Shown here one piece after another: positions 1-8,300 of a DNA stretch of 9,666 nt. This DNA comes from Flavobacteriales bacterium (GTDB lineage Bacteria; Bacteroidota; Bacteroidia; Flavobacteriales; Parvicellaceae): contig JAAZYJ010000011.1 of the NCBI GenBank assembly GCA_014239715.1, positions 1 through 9,666 on the forward strand, written 5' to 3'. Numbering within the stretch: position 1 is the first letter of the stretch; each line of letters starts with the position of its first letter. The notes under the pieces were generated by a model, which saw only the letters and a program-made list of their open reading frames with translations, was not told the origin of the DNA and ran no database searches. Made by a program: the position numbers and the translations under genes.

Positions 1-1
1 A

Positions 2-706
2 TATGATCTTGCAGTTGATGGAGCTTTTGAAGGGCAAACAATTGCTGTTCTTCACTTTTATACCGCCGGATTTGATTTTTCATTGCCAAAAAAAGCTTTG
101 GCCGAAAAAGGCTTTTCTGTTTACAGGTGGATGAACACTGCTCCTTCGGCAAAAGAACTGAAGGATGCTCTTGACAAATCATGTCAATTATGGATCATTT
201 CAGACAGCAAGCAGCATTTAAATGATGACCATTTGAAGATCATTAAAAATTTCTTTAACAGCGGGAAAGGCGTCTACATCTGGGGAGACAACCAACCTTA
301 TTATGCTGATGCTAATTACGTATCAAAAGCATTGATCGGTGTAGAGATGACAGGGAATCTGTATGGAGATAAGGTAGTTAACTTACAAATGGAAGATAAA
401 AAGGCAGGTGTAATGCCAAATCATTTGATCACTACAGGACTTCAACATGTTTATGAAGGAATAACTATAGCAACTTTATCTGAAAGTAAAGACCTGACCC
501 CCATAATATATGGATCGGCAAATAATCTTGTTACCGGAGTTTATGAAAAAGATGGTAAAAGATTGATCCTGGATGGAGGATTTACTCGTTTGTACTGTAA
601 TTGGGATACTGCAGGTACAGGAAGATATGTAAAGAATGCCGCTGCCTGGTTAGTGAATTACGAAAAATTCGGAGACAAGGTAGTGTCCAACAATGTAACA
701 AAATAG
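2..706 (+). CDS. 3' part of a protein with a class I glutamine-amidotransferase-like fold, function unknown
   Basis: The frame is open to the left edge, so the true start is outside the window; 234 residues are visible. An internal TTG at 83 could be read as a start, but the upstream residues (AVLHFYTAGFDF) continue the same fold, so I treat it as internal. The visible part alternates hydrophobic strands and helices as in ThuA/GATase1-like domains: an opening strand (IAVLHFYTAGF), a strand ending in WIISDS, then a helix and the segment FFNSGKGVYIWGDNQPY at the place of the nucleophile elbow. No Cys sits at that elbow, so amidotransferase catalysis is unlikely and a binding or structural role is more plausible. 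The C-terminal segment ILDGGFTRLYCNWD...GRYVKNAAAWLVN looks conserved. No membrane segment is visible. A strong terminator follows 13 bases after the stop, separating it from the lipid and polyketide genes. The fold call is moderate; no function is claimed. Confidence 0.7.
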   Translation, partial: YDLAVDGAFEGQTIAVLHFYTAGFDFSLPKKALAEKGFSVYRWMNTAPSAKELKDALDKSCQLWIISDSKQHLNDDHLKIIKNFFNSGKGVYIWGDNQPYYADANYVSKALIGVEMTGNLYGDKVVNLQMEDKKAGVMPNHLITTGLQHVYEGITIATLSESKDLTPIIYGSANNLVTGVYEKDGKRLILDGGFTRLYCNWDTAGTGRYVKNAAAWLVNYEKFGDKVVSNNVTK

Positions 707-718
707 AACCGAGTATTT

Positions 719-756
719 AGTTGGCTGATGAGTTTTTCCTGTCAGCCAACTTTTTT
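719..756 (+). terminator. Rho-independent terminator
   Basis: A perfect 10-base-pair stem, AGTTGGCTGA (719-728) with TCAGCCAACT (742-751), encloses a 13-base loop and runs into six T (751-756). A T-G wobble (729/741) could extend the stem inwards. It lies 13 bases after the stop of the glutamine-amidotransferase-like gene and would end that transcript. The opposite strand has no T-run after the stem, so it should work only rightwards. Confidence 0.92.
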
Positions 757-899
757 GGAAAAATGCTCTTCCTTCAATTGTACTTGGAGCGTTTTAATTT
801 AGCGATGTGCATCTCAATTCTGTATCTTGGTTCCATCGAATTTTGAGGGCTGCCCGATTGGTGTTTTCTTTAAAGTTTCGAGAGCACTAAAGGGTATTT

Positions 900-1673
900 A
901 TGAAGAGCGTGGCAATCTTTTTTTATTGGGTTTTAAAACGAAGATACCGTGTCAGTATCAAAGGATTAGATCTATTAAAAAAATCCGGCTCGAAGCTCAT
1001 TTTACCCAACCACCCTGCACATATTGACCCACAGTTATTGTCTGCACTGGTACGGCAGCACTGTGATTTTGTACCAATAGTATCGGAACGTTTTGCAAAA
1101 ACGCCAATTATTTCTTTTTTCATGAAACAACAGAATGCAGTTGCTGTTAGTGATCTGAAATATGGGAAACGTGACCCTCATGTGCTGAAAACGATCGTAG
1201 ACGGAGTGGTAGATGCTTTTGAACACGACAGAAGTGTAATATTGTACCCTGCGGGCGGAATAAAACATACCCCGAGCGAAATCATTAAGAACAAACAATC
1301 TGTTCACTATCTGGTTAGAAATTTACCTGATGATGTGTCGGTTTTAGGAGTTAGGATCAATGGCTTATGGGGAAGTATGTGGTCAGTAGCCTGGTACGGT
1401 GAAAGACCCAAGTTTCTCTGGTGCGTGGCCAAAGGTTTTTTCTATCTTTTCGCAAACTTCATTTTCTTAGTCCCCAAAAGAGATGTACATATAGAGTTCG
1501 TAGATATTACTGCTGAGATCAGGGCCAATTCTGCACTTGATCGAAGACCGTTCAACATGACGCTAGAGGAGTTTTACAACATCAATGGGCCGGAGGAGGT
1601 CCTGTACCTCAGACATTTCTTCTATGCACCTAAGCTGCGCAGGGAATACCCGTCAAACCTTGGGGGCTACTAG
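900..1673 (+). CDS. PlsC-type lysophospholipid/1-acylglycerol-phosphate acyltransferase family protein
   Basis: A 257-residue protein of the glycerolipid acyltransferase superfamily, which moves an acyl group from acyl-CoA or acyl-ACP to a lysolipid or other hydroxyl acceptor at the membrane. The catalytic H-X4-D motif is clear: NHPAHIDP, with His38 and Asp43. The second substrate motif is ILYPAGG (residues 114-120), where the common FPEG form has Glu; the PAG form and the later GLWGSMWS segment recall the acyltransferase half of Aas-like proteins, in which such a domain is fused to an acyl-CoA/ACP synthetase. A hydrophobic stretch near 180-191 may touch the membrane. ATG at 900 is the first start after an in-frame TAA at 888; AAAGGG at 889-894 is at best a weak ribosome site. 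It has its own upstream gap behind a terminator and converges on the ligase operon, with 25 bases between stops and no hairpin seen there. The substrate is unknown. Confidence 0.88.
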   Translation: MKSVAIFFYWVLKRRYRVSIKGLDLLKKSGSKLILPNHPAHIDPQLLSALVRQHCDFVPIVSERFAKTPIISFFMKQQNAVAVSDLKYGKRDPHVLKTIVDGVVDAFEHDRSVILYPAGGIKHTPSEIIKNKQSVHYLVRNLPDDVSVLGVRINGLWGSMWSVAWYGERPKFLWCVAKGFFYLFANFIFLVPKRDVHIEFVDITAEIRANSALDRRPFNMTLEEFYNINGPEEVLYLRHFFYAPKLRREYPSNLGGY

Positions 1674-1698
1674 CTGTTTCTTTTGATTCGTCCCTTTT

Positions 1699-2862
1699 CT
1701 AATTGGGGATAGGATACCTGACATAAGGAGCATCAGGATCGAACATATGCCTGTACGTGATGTAACCCTTTGCAGGATTTGCTCCTACTGCTGACCAGAT
1801 CTTGCGCATTGGAGGGTTGAAATCGCCAACCCACCAGAATTCCAGCTCTGTGTATTCCGGTTTACGTTTCAGTGCTTCTTCTATATGATGGATGAACCCA
1901 ACCTCTAAGCCTTTCTTCTGATATTTAGGCGTAAGGCCCATTAAAACTCCTTTAGCCCGCGTCATTTTCTTGGTTTTCACCATATAAAGAAGTCTGAGCT
2001 TATTCCATAAATTCAATTTGCCGTTAAATGATTTGAAGATCTGATTCACATCGGGATACATAAGGTAGATGCCTATCGGTTTTCCATCATGGTAGGCAAG
2101 CCAAATAAATTCCTTTTCCAGAATAGCTTTTGCGTTCTTTAAAAACTTATATACATAGTCCGTTTCCATGGGTTCAAAGTCTTCCTTAAAATCTTCCCAG
2201 GCTTCGTTGAATACTGCCGTGAAATCGGAAACGTGTTTATCTAGCTTTGTATAATCAAGGTGTTCGAAGGTGTACTCCGGGTTATTAGCAACCCTTTCTG
2301 CAATTCTTTTGAATCGCTCCGGAACACCTTCTTTAACATCAAGAATAAAGCCTTCCTGTTTAAAATAGACTCTGAATCCGTAGTCCTCAAACAAAGCTTG
2401 ATAATAGGGTGGATTGTAAGGGACCGAATGTGCCGGTTGAGTAAACCCGTTGACCAATAGCCCCCAGAATTTATCTCTTTCTCCAAAATTGATCGGGCCA
2501 TCCATCGCTTCCATTCCCTTACTCTTCAACCAGGTTTTGGCTGTATCAAACAGTAGGTTGGCCGCTTGACTATTATCGATGCACTCAAAGAAACCACAGC
2601 CGCCCGTTGGTTGTGCTTCAATATCTATCGAGCTTCTATTAAAAAAAGCGGCAATACGGCCGATGTACTTCCCCGAATCATCTTTCAGCAGCCATCTTTT
2701 TGCCTCTCCATTGTTGAAATTCAAATTTTCTCCTGGATCAAAAACGCATTCAACTTCTTTGTCCATCGGGCAAACCCAATTTGGATCATTTGCATAAAGA
2801 GCTCTGGCTACGTCCAGAAATGCCTTTTTGCTTTTACCTTCTTTTACTTCGACTATTTGCAT
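1699..2862 (-). CDS. GNAT-fold acyltransferase-like protein (tandem acyl-CoA N-acyltransferase folds, YghO-like)
   Basis: A 387-residue cytosolic protein, with no signal peptide or membrane segment, resembling large two-lobed GNAT-superfamily proteins of bacteria such as E. coli YghO. The first lobe shows the GNAT pattern GRIAAFF (about 67-73), then GGCGFFECID (87-96) followed by a helix and the segment MEAMDGPINFGERD (117-130). The second lobe repeats the pattern: a strand with KPIGIYLMYP, the acyl-CoA-binding region GVLMGLTPKYQKKGL, then a helix and a closing FWWVGDFNPPMRKIWSAVG. The start is the ATG six bases after the stop of the acyl-CoA ligase gene, which argues for co-translation and for use of the acyl-CoA made by that enzyme. 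Bacterial ceramide synthases have been described as GNAT-like acyl-CoA N-acyltransferases, so N-acylation of a long-chain amine is one reasonable role. That role is inference from family and context; the acceptor cannot be read from the sequence. Confidence 0.78.
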   Translation of the reverse strand: MQIVEVKEGKSKKAFLDVARALYANDPNWVCPMDKEVECVFDPGENLNFNNGEAKRWLLKDDSGKYIGRIAAFFNRSSIDIEAQPTGGCGFFECIDNSQAANLLFDTAKTWLKSKGMEAMDGPINFGERDKFWGLLVNGFTQPAHSVPYNPPYYQALFEDYGFRVYFKQEGFILDVKEGVPERFKRIAERVANNPEYTFEHLDYTKLDKHVSDFTAVFNEAWEDFKEDFEPMETDYVYKFLKNAKAILEKEFIWLAYHDGKPIGIYLMYPDVNQIFKSFNGKLNLWNKLRLLYMVKTKKMTRAKGVLMGLTPKYQKKGLEVGFIHHIEEALKRKPEYTELEFWWVGDFNPPMRKIWSAVGANPAKGYITYRHMFDPDAPYVRYPIPN

Positions 2863-2868
2863 GATTCA

Positions 2869-4656
2869 CTATGCCTTTTCATCCTCAAATTTATGACCGA
2901 AAATTGAATTGATAATGGGTTTATACTTCTCACCAAGTACTCTTCTTTTAAGTTTTAATGTAGGAGAAAGTTCACCCGTCAATGGAGACCATTCGTCTTT
3001 GACCAAACGGAACCGTTTCACCTGCTCATCTTCACCTACACGGGCGTTGAACTCTTTTACGACCTTTTGATACAGCTGCTTCACCTCTTTATCTCCAATA
3101 ATATCTTCTTCTGACCCCGTGGCAATGCCTTTACTTGTGCACCAATCTTTAAGCGCCTCAAAATTTGGTGAGATCAACGCACTGGTAAACTTTTCTCCCT
3201 CACCAATCACAATGAGCTGATCAATATAAACGGATTCTTTAAAGATGTTCTCAATAGCTTGAGGTGAAACATATTTTCCATTGGAGAGCTTAAATATTTC
3301 TTTTTTCCTATCCGTTATCCTTAAAAATCCATCCTCATAAACACCTATATCACCGGTCCGAAACCAGCCTTCCGTAAACGCATCCTCGGTCGCCTTGTCA
3401 TCTTTGTAGTATCCGAGCATAACATTTGGCCCTTTGCACAGGATCTCACCATCTTCGGCAATCTTTACTTCTACGTCGTTGATCACAGCGCCGACAGTTC
3501 CGATCTTTAGATCAGGGCCGGCTTGACGGTTGATCGTAATTACCGGTGAAGTCTCGGTCAGACCGTACATGTTCAATAGTTTAATTCCGGCAGCCCAGAA
3601 TACTTTTTCCAGCCTGGGTTGAAGCGCTGCGCCCCCAACCCCGATCGAGACAACGTTCGAGCCCATTGCTTCTCGCCACTTACTGAAGACCAATTTTCTG
3701 GCAATTCCGAGTTTTATTTTATACCCAATCCCATTGTTCAAATCATAACGCAAGCCCAAGTTCAACGACCAATAGAAAAGTTTCTTTTTGATCCCGGTCA
3801 ACTTTTGTCCTTTTGACATAATTTTGTCGTAAACGCGTTCCAATATTCTTGGGACGGCACCGAATCCATGAGGTTTAATTTCGCTTAGATCATTTGCAAT
3901 TGTTGCCAGATTTTCAGAGTAATAGATGGAACAACCCGAATATTGGGTTTGATAGTTTGCCATTCGCTCACCTACATGGCAAATGGGCAAAATACTCAAA
4001 TACCTCTGGTCAGATTGAAGCTTAAAAACATTTGCGCAGGCTATGGCATTTGTAACTAAGTTCTGATGAGAAAGAAGCACCCCTTTTGAATTTCCTGTAG
4101 TTCCTGAGGTATAGATCAATGTTACGGGGTCAGTAGGCTGTGTCGCAATAATGTTCTGTGCAATAGTCTCTTTGAAATCACTTTCATTCTGTTTCCCCAA
4201 TTCAAGTACTTCTTTCCAGTTTCTAGCTCCTTCAACGTCATCAAAAGTAAATACGTTCAAAACAGTTTTTGCAGTGTCTAATATGGACTGAATTGTTTGA
4301 TGCAATGCTTTATTTGCAACAAAAACGGCCTTTACTTCAGCATGATTGAAAATGTCCGCATACCCTTCCGGTGATAGGTTTGTGAAGAGGGGAACATGAA
4401 TTATTCCGGCTTGAGCCAGGACAATATCTAAAAAATTCCACTCCGGTCTGTTGTTGGTTATTGTTGCAACTTTATCGCCTTTATTCAACCCGAGAGCAAG
4501 TAAGCCATAGCTTACATTGAATGAATTGTCCACATATTCTTTTGACGAGTAGTTAACCCATTTCTTATTTTCTTTCCCGGCTATTGCGATCTCTTTATCC
4601 TTATACTTTGTAGCATAAAGCTCTAAAAGGTCAAATGTTCTGGTGCATTGGTTCAT
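2869..4656 (-). CDS. long-chain fatty acid--CoA ligase (AMP-forming, ANL superfamily)
   Basis: A 595-residue adenylate-forming enzyme that activates a carboxylic acid with ATP and loads it on CoA through an acyl-AMP intermediate. All core motifs are present in order: the P-loop-like YTSGTTGNSKGV (182-193), MYGLTETSPV (363-372) for adenine and acyl binding, WFRTGDIG (431-438) with the ribose-binding Asp436, the hinge region ITDRKKEIFKLSNGKYVSP (447-465), and C-terminal GELSPTLKLKRR (561-572), whose Lys568 is the likely catalytic lysine of the adenylation step. Length and the insert before the C-terminal end fit the long FACL/FadD15-like branch, not NRPS adenylation domains; no carrier domain is fused. 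The start lies 9 bases after the stop of the phosphopantetheinyl transferase gene and the stop 6 bases before the GNAT-like gene. In this operon it most simply activates the acid released by the polyketide synthase, or supplies it with a starter; a housekeeping fatty-acid role cannot be excluded. Confidence 0.95.
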   Translation of the reverse strand: MNQCTRTFDLLELYATKYKDKEIAIAGKENKKWVNYSSKEYVDNSFNVSYGLLALGLNKGDKVATITNNRPEWNFLDIVLAQAGIIHVPLFTNLSPEGYADIFNHAEVKAVFVANKALHQTIQSILDTAKTVLNVFTFDDVEGARNWKEVLELGKQNESDFKETIAQNIIATQPTDPVTLIYTSGTTGNSKGVLLSHQNLVTNAIACANVFKLQSDQRYLSILPICHVGERMANYQTQYSGCSIYYSENLATIANDLSEIKPHGFGAVPRILERVYDKIMSKGQKLTGIKKKLFYWSLNLGLRYDLNNGIGYKIKLGIARKLVFSKWREAMGSNVVSIGVGGAALQPRLEKVFWAAGIKLLNMYGLTETSPVITINRQAGPDLKIGTVGAVINDVEVKIAEDGEILCKGPNVMLGYYKDDKATEDAFTEGWFRTGDIGVYEDGFLRITDRKKEIFKLSNGKYVSPQAIENIFKESVYIDQLIVIGEGEKFTSALISPNFEALKDWCTSKGIATGSEEDIIGDKEVKQLYQKVVKEFNARVGEDEQVKRFRLVKDEWSPLTGELSPTLKLKRRVLGEKYKPIINSIFGHKFEDEKA

Positions 4657-4665
4657 ATCTGATTC

Positions 4666-5370
4666 TTAATTGGACCTGAGGTCTTTATACCAGCTTTGCA
4701 CAATGGCAGAGCCAGGGTTTTTATAAACTATGGTTCCTACAAAACCTTCACAAGGGGAGAATTCTGAAAGAACCCAATCATCATATTCAAAGATACCTTT
4801 TTTTGATATCAGCGATACCTTGTTCCGTTCAATGCGAAACTCCAAATTTTCCGGGGTAAGTCTCATCCCTTCACCGATCGCTTTTAAGTAACCTTCTTTG
4901 ATCGTCCAGAAACGAAAAAACCGGTCAAGTACATCTTCAGGATCTTTCTTGATGAACTGAATTTCGGAGGAGGTGAAATTACGTGAGATCAGGTCTTCTA
5001 AATTTGAAACCTGTCTTTTCTTCTCGATATCTATTCCTACTTCTCCATCTCTCGAAAAAGCAAAAACACAAAGTCCTCCCGAATTAGATGAATTGAAGAA
5101 AAGAGCTCGGTCGTTCATTGAATAAGGCTTGCCTTTATCATGCCTTCCGATTTCTACCTCTTTGGTTGATACATCAAGATAATAAGCCAGAAGCGTACGC
5201 AGCATCCCCTGACTAATTATGTATTGATCTCTCGCGTCTTCAAACTTAAAAAAGTGGGACTTTTTAAGTTCCGCTTCTGTGAGAACTGATCTGCATTCCT
5301 CTAAGACACTGGCTTCACTGGTTCTTACTTTCCAGATCTGTAATTCGTTAAGATTCAGTTTCCGGATCAT
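4666..5370 (-). CDS. 4'-phosphopantetheinyl transferase, Sfp/Gsp type
   Basis: A 234-residue enzyme that moves the 4'-phosphopantetheine arm of CoA to the serine of carrier proteins, turning apo-ACP into the active form. Sfp-type length and motifs are visible: GRHDKGKPY (75-83), the CoA-contact segment FNSSNSGG (92-99), the magnesium-binding VGIDIE (111-116, Asp114 and Glu116), and the signature FWTIKEGYLKAIGEG (154-168, with Trp155, Lys158, Glu159 and Lys163). One difference stands out: Asn96 occupies the place where many Sfp-type enzymes have His (FNxSHS). The start is 21 bases after the synthase stop, with no clear Shine-Dalgarno sequence. The obvious substrate is the ACP domain of the synthase just upstream in the same operon (its serine codon is at 6340-6342). 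Confidence 0.95.
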   Translation of the reverse strand: MIRKLNLNELQIWKVRTSEASVLEECRSVLTEAELKKSHFFKFEDARDQYIISQGMLRTLLAYYLDVSTKEVEIGRHDKGKPYSMNDRALFFNSSNSGGLCVFAFSRDGEVGIDIEKKRQVSNLEDLISRNFTSSEIQFIKKDPEDVLDRFFRFWTIKEGYLKAIGEGMRLTPENLEFRIERNKVSLISKKGIFEYDDWVLSEFSPCEGFVGTIVYKNPGSAIVQSWYKDLRSN

Positions 5371-5391
5371 CCCGCCATTCTTTTGGTTTTT

Positions 5392-8300
5392 CTATTTGAC
5401 TAGTACCGGCACTGCTTCAGTAAGTTCAGCAGTTACATGCTCCAGCAATTCTTCCTTATTGTCTCTACAGAATAAGTGTCCACCGGTCACAGTAACGAAC
5501 TTGAATTCCGAGTTGGTTTGTTTATCCCATCCTCTTACCTGGTCTTCTGTAAATACCGTGTCTTCGCTTCCCGCAAAAGCAGTTAACGGACAATGCAAAG
5601 GCTCGTCTTTGACAAACTTATATTTCTTGCCAAGAAGTATATCCGCTCGAAGAGCAGGAAGCATTTCATTGAATACGGCATCATTGTCAATTACCTCATC
5701 TGGGATTTCCAATGCTCTCAAGTGATTCTTGATATTTGGAATGTTCTTGTCTTTGTAGACTTCATTATCCGCAATTGCATCTAAGAATTTGAACGGACTT
5801 TCCAGATGTGGAGCTCTCCAACCACCTACCATAAATTTTGTAGGCTGAACATCAAGCGCCCGGTTCAGGTGGCGGCTCAATTCAAGTGCAACTCCTGCAC
5901 CTGAGCTATGGCTATAGAAAGCACATGGTGTAGTTAAAAGAGGTTCCATGACTTCAGTCATTTTCTCCACTAATGATTGTACATCATCAAAAGCTCTCTC
6001 GTCGCCTCTTTCTTCTCTTCCCGGAAACTGAATCGCACAAACTTCTATATCGTCCGGCAAGAATTCATGCCAGGTGCTAAAGATAGACGCACCACCAGCA
6101 AAGTAAGGCAAACAGAATAAACGAAGACGTGGGTTCTCTACAATCTTAGTTCTGATCACCCACCTGTCCAATTCACTCTTAGCTTCTCCTCCTTCGAGTT
6201 CTGACCCGCTGGATCCGAGCATCTCATCAATAATTTGAACCGTCATTTCTTCCATTGAAGGTCCTCTCATGATCTTCATCATCGAATAGTCGATAGACAC
6301 GTTGCTTTGGATCCAGTTTCGGATTTGATTTGCCATCAACGAATCTAAACCGTATTTAGTAACAGGTTCTGTCATATCCAGCTTATCCGGAACTGTGCCT
6401 AAAACTCTTGCAAACGTATCAATTAAGTGCTCGAGGAAAAGGTCATTTCTTTCTTCCGGTTTCGACTCCAGTATGACAGACTTTAGCGCCCCATCTCCAC
6501 CACCGGAGCCACCTCCGCTTGAGAGTTCTTTTTCACTCACAAGGTGAGCAAAACGACTCGAGTTTGCAGAATGCGGATAGAATCCACCGATCATCTCCCA
6601 ATCCGAATCTGTTCCCACTCGCTGAATAGGATTATTGAGTAACATCTGTTCAAGGATCCAGGTTGCCTGTTGTATGGAAAATGTCTTCCATCCTTGTTTG
6701 TAAAGGAGATCGCCTACCACTCCACTAGCTGCAGCATTTCTGGCAACAAATCCAACATCACCAATAACACCCCAGTTGATCGTTGTTGCGGGCAGCCCCT
6801 GTGCCCTTCTCCAATGAGAAAAGTTATCAAGAAAGCTATTAGCTCCAACATAGCTAACCTGCCCCGGGTTACCGTAAATGGCAGATATCGAAGAATATGA
6901 AATGAAATGATCCAGGTCCATATCCTTGGTTGCTTCATGAAGCATCCAGCATCCAACAGCTTTCGGCTTGAATACCTTCATATACCTTTCAGTGTCGATT
7001 TCCGGAATACTTCCATCATCCAGTACCATCGCAGCATGTTGAATTCCTTTAACAGGAGGCATTGTTTCTTTGATCTCCTTGAAGATTCGGTCCACATCAG
7101 CTTGGTCGTTAACACTGCCTTTAGCGATCATAACGTTTACGCCCTTGGCTTCCATCTTCTCAACGATATTCCTTTCGAAATCCGTTTTGGTTCCACTCCT
7201 ACTCATAAGAACCAGATTTTTGGCTCCTTTTGTAGTCATCCATTCTGCAACAGACAGTCCAAATCCGGAAGCACCTCCAGTAAGCAAATAGGTTCCATCT
7301 TCCTTGAACCTGATCTCATTAGCCGGGGCGACATCTACATCACCCTCCATTGAAACAATTACTTTACCAATGTGCCTGGCACCTCCCATGAACTGGAATG
7401 CATCAGCAAGCTTTCCGACTGGGAATACCGTAACAGGGTGCGGAGCGAAGTTGTTGTTCACAAAGTAGTCAATTGACTCTTGGAACAAACGTCCGCCGAA
7501 TTCTTTCTTCTGCTCAAACAAGCGATCTACGTCTACACCGAAGTAGGTCAAGTTGTTTCCAAAGGGCTGAAGTCCAAGTTTGGAGTTTCTATAGATATCC
7601 GTCTTACCGATCTCAACGAACCGACCGTAGGCAGACAGGCACCTCACACTCTTGAAGATCGCCTCTCCGGATAGAGAATTAAGCACTACGTCAACGCCTT
7701 CACCATTCGTTTTATCCATTAGCTCATCAGCAAACTCTAATGTTCGGGAGTTCATGATATTTTCCGGTTTTACACCCAAGCTAATTATATAATCTCTCTT
7801 CTCTTGCGTTGAAACCGTAGCAAAAACCTCGGCTCCAACGGCATTAGCAATATTAATAGCCGCAATACCTACACCACCTGCTGCTGCATGAATAAGTACC
7901 GTTTCTCCTTTTTCCAATCGACAATGATGGATCAGAGAGAAGTATGCCGTAGTGTAAACCACCGGCAGACTTGCTGCCTCGTGCCAGCTGATACCTGCTG
8001 GTTTTTTAACGCAATGCACACCATATGCATAAGCAAAACCACCTAAACATGATGGCGCAGTGGCCATCACTTCATCACCAACCTTTACATTAGTAACATC
8101 CGAACCTACCTTGGTAATTACGCCTGCACATTCAAGTCCGAAAGTTCTCCCGAACAAACCACCATCGACGGCCTCGTCAGACAGAAGTCCCATGGCAATC
8201 ATAATGTCCCGGAAGTTCAGCGCTGACGCTTTGATCTGGATCTCCACCTGGTTCGAGTCCGGAGTTTTTCTTACGCTTTCTCTGAGTACAACATTGTCCA

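Noticed and set aside
757..899. Bacteroidota-type promoter (TTTG near -33, TAnnTTTG near -7) ahead of the PlsC-type gene
   Set aside because: TAATTTAG at 795-802 and TATCTTGG at 823-830 each differ from the -7 consensus by one base, but no TTG lies at the right distance upstream of either. A promoter is expected here but I cannot place it.
827..1027. Plus-strand frame overlapping the start of the PlsC-type gene
   Set aside because: It ends inside the acyltransferase gene in another frame and has no family features, while the overlapping frame carries the H-X4-D motif.
1674..1698. Shared terminator between the convergent PlsC-type and GNAT-like genes
   Set aside because: The 25-base gap is pyrimidine-rich but I see no inverted repeat in it or close by on either strand.
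6460..6530. Glycine/serine codon run between KR and ACP as a DNA repeat
   Set aside because: It is short and explained as a flexible protein linker (residues about 1049-1058 of the visible chain), with no tandem DNA unit.
6907..7353. Plus-strand open frame of 148 codons inside the synthase region, and similar ones at 9121-9531, 8060-8332 and 5279-5725
   Set aside because: They lie antisense to well-supported domains, have no recognisable motif, and show the composition expected of a shadow of the coding strand.
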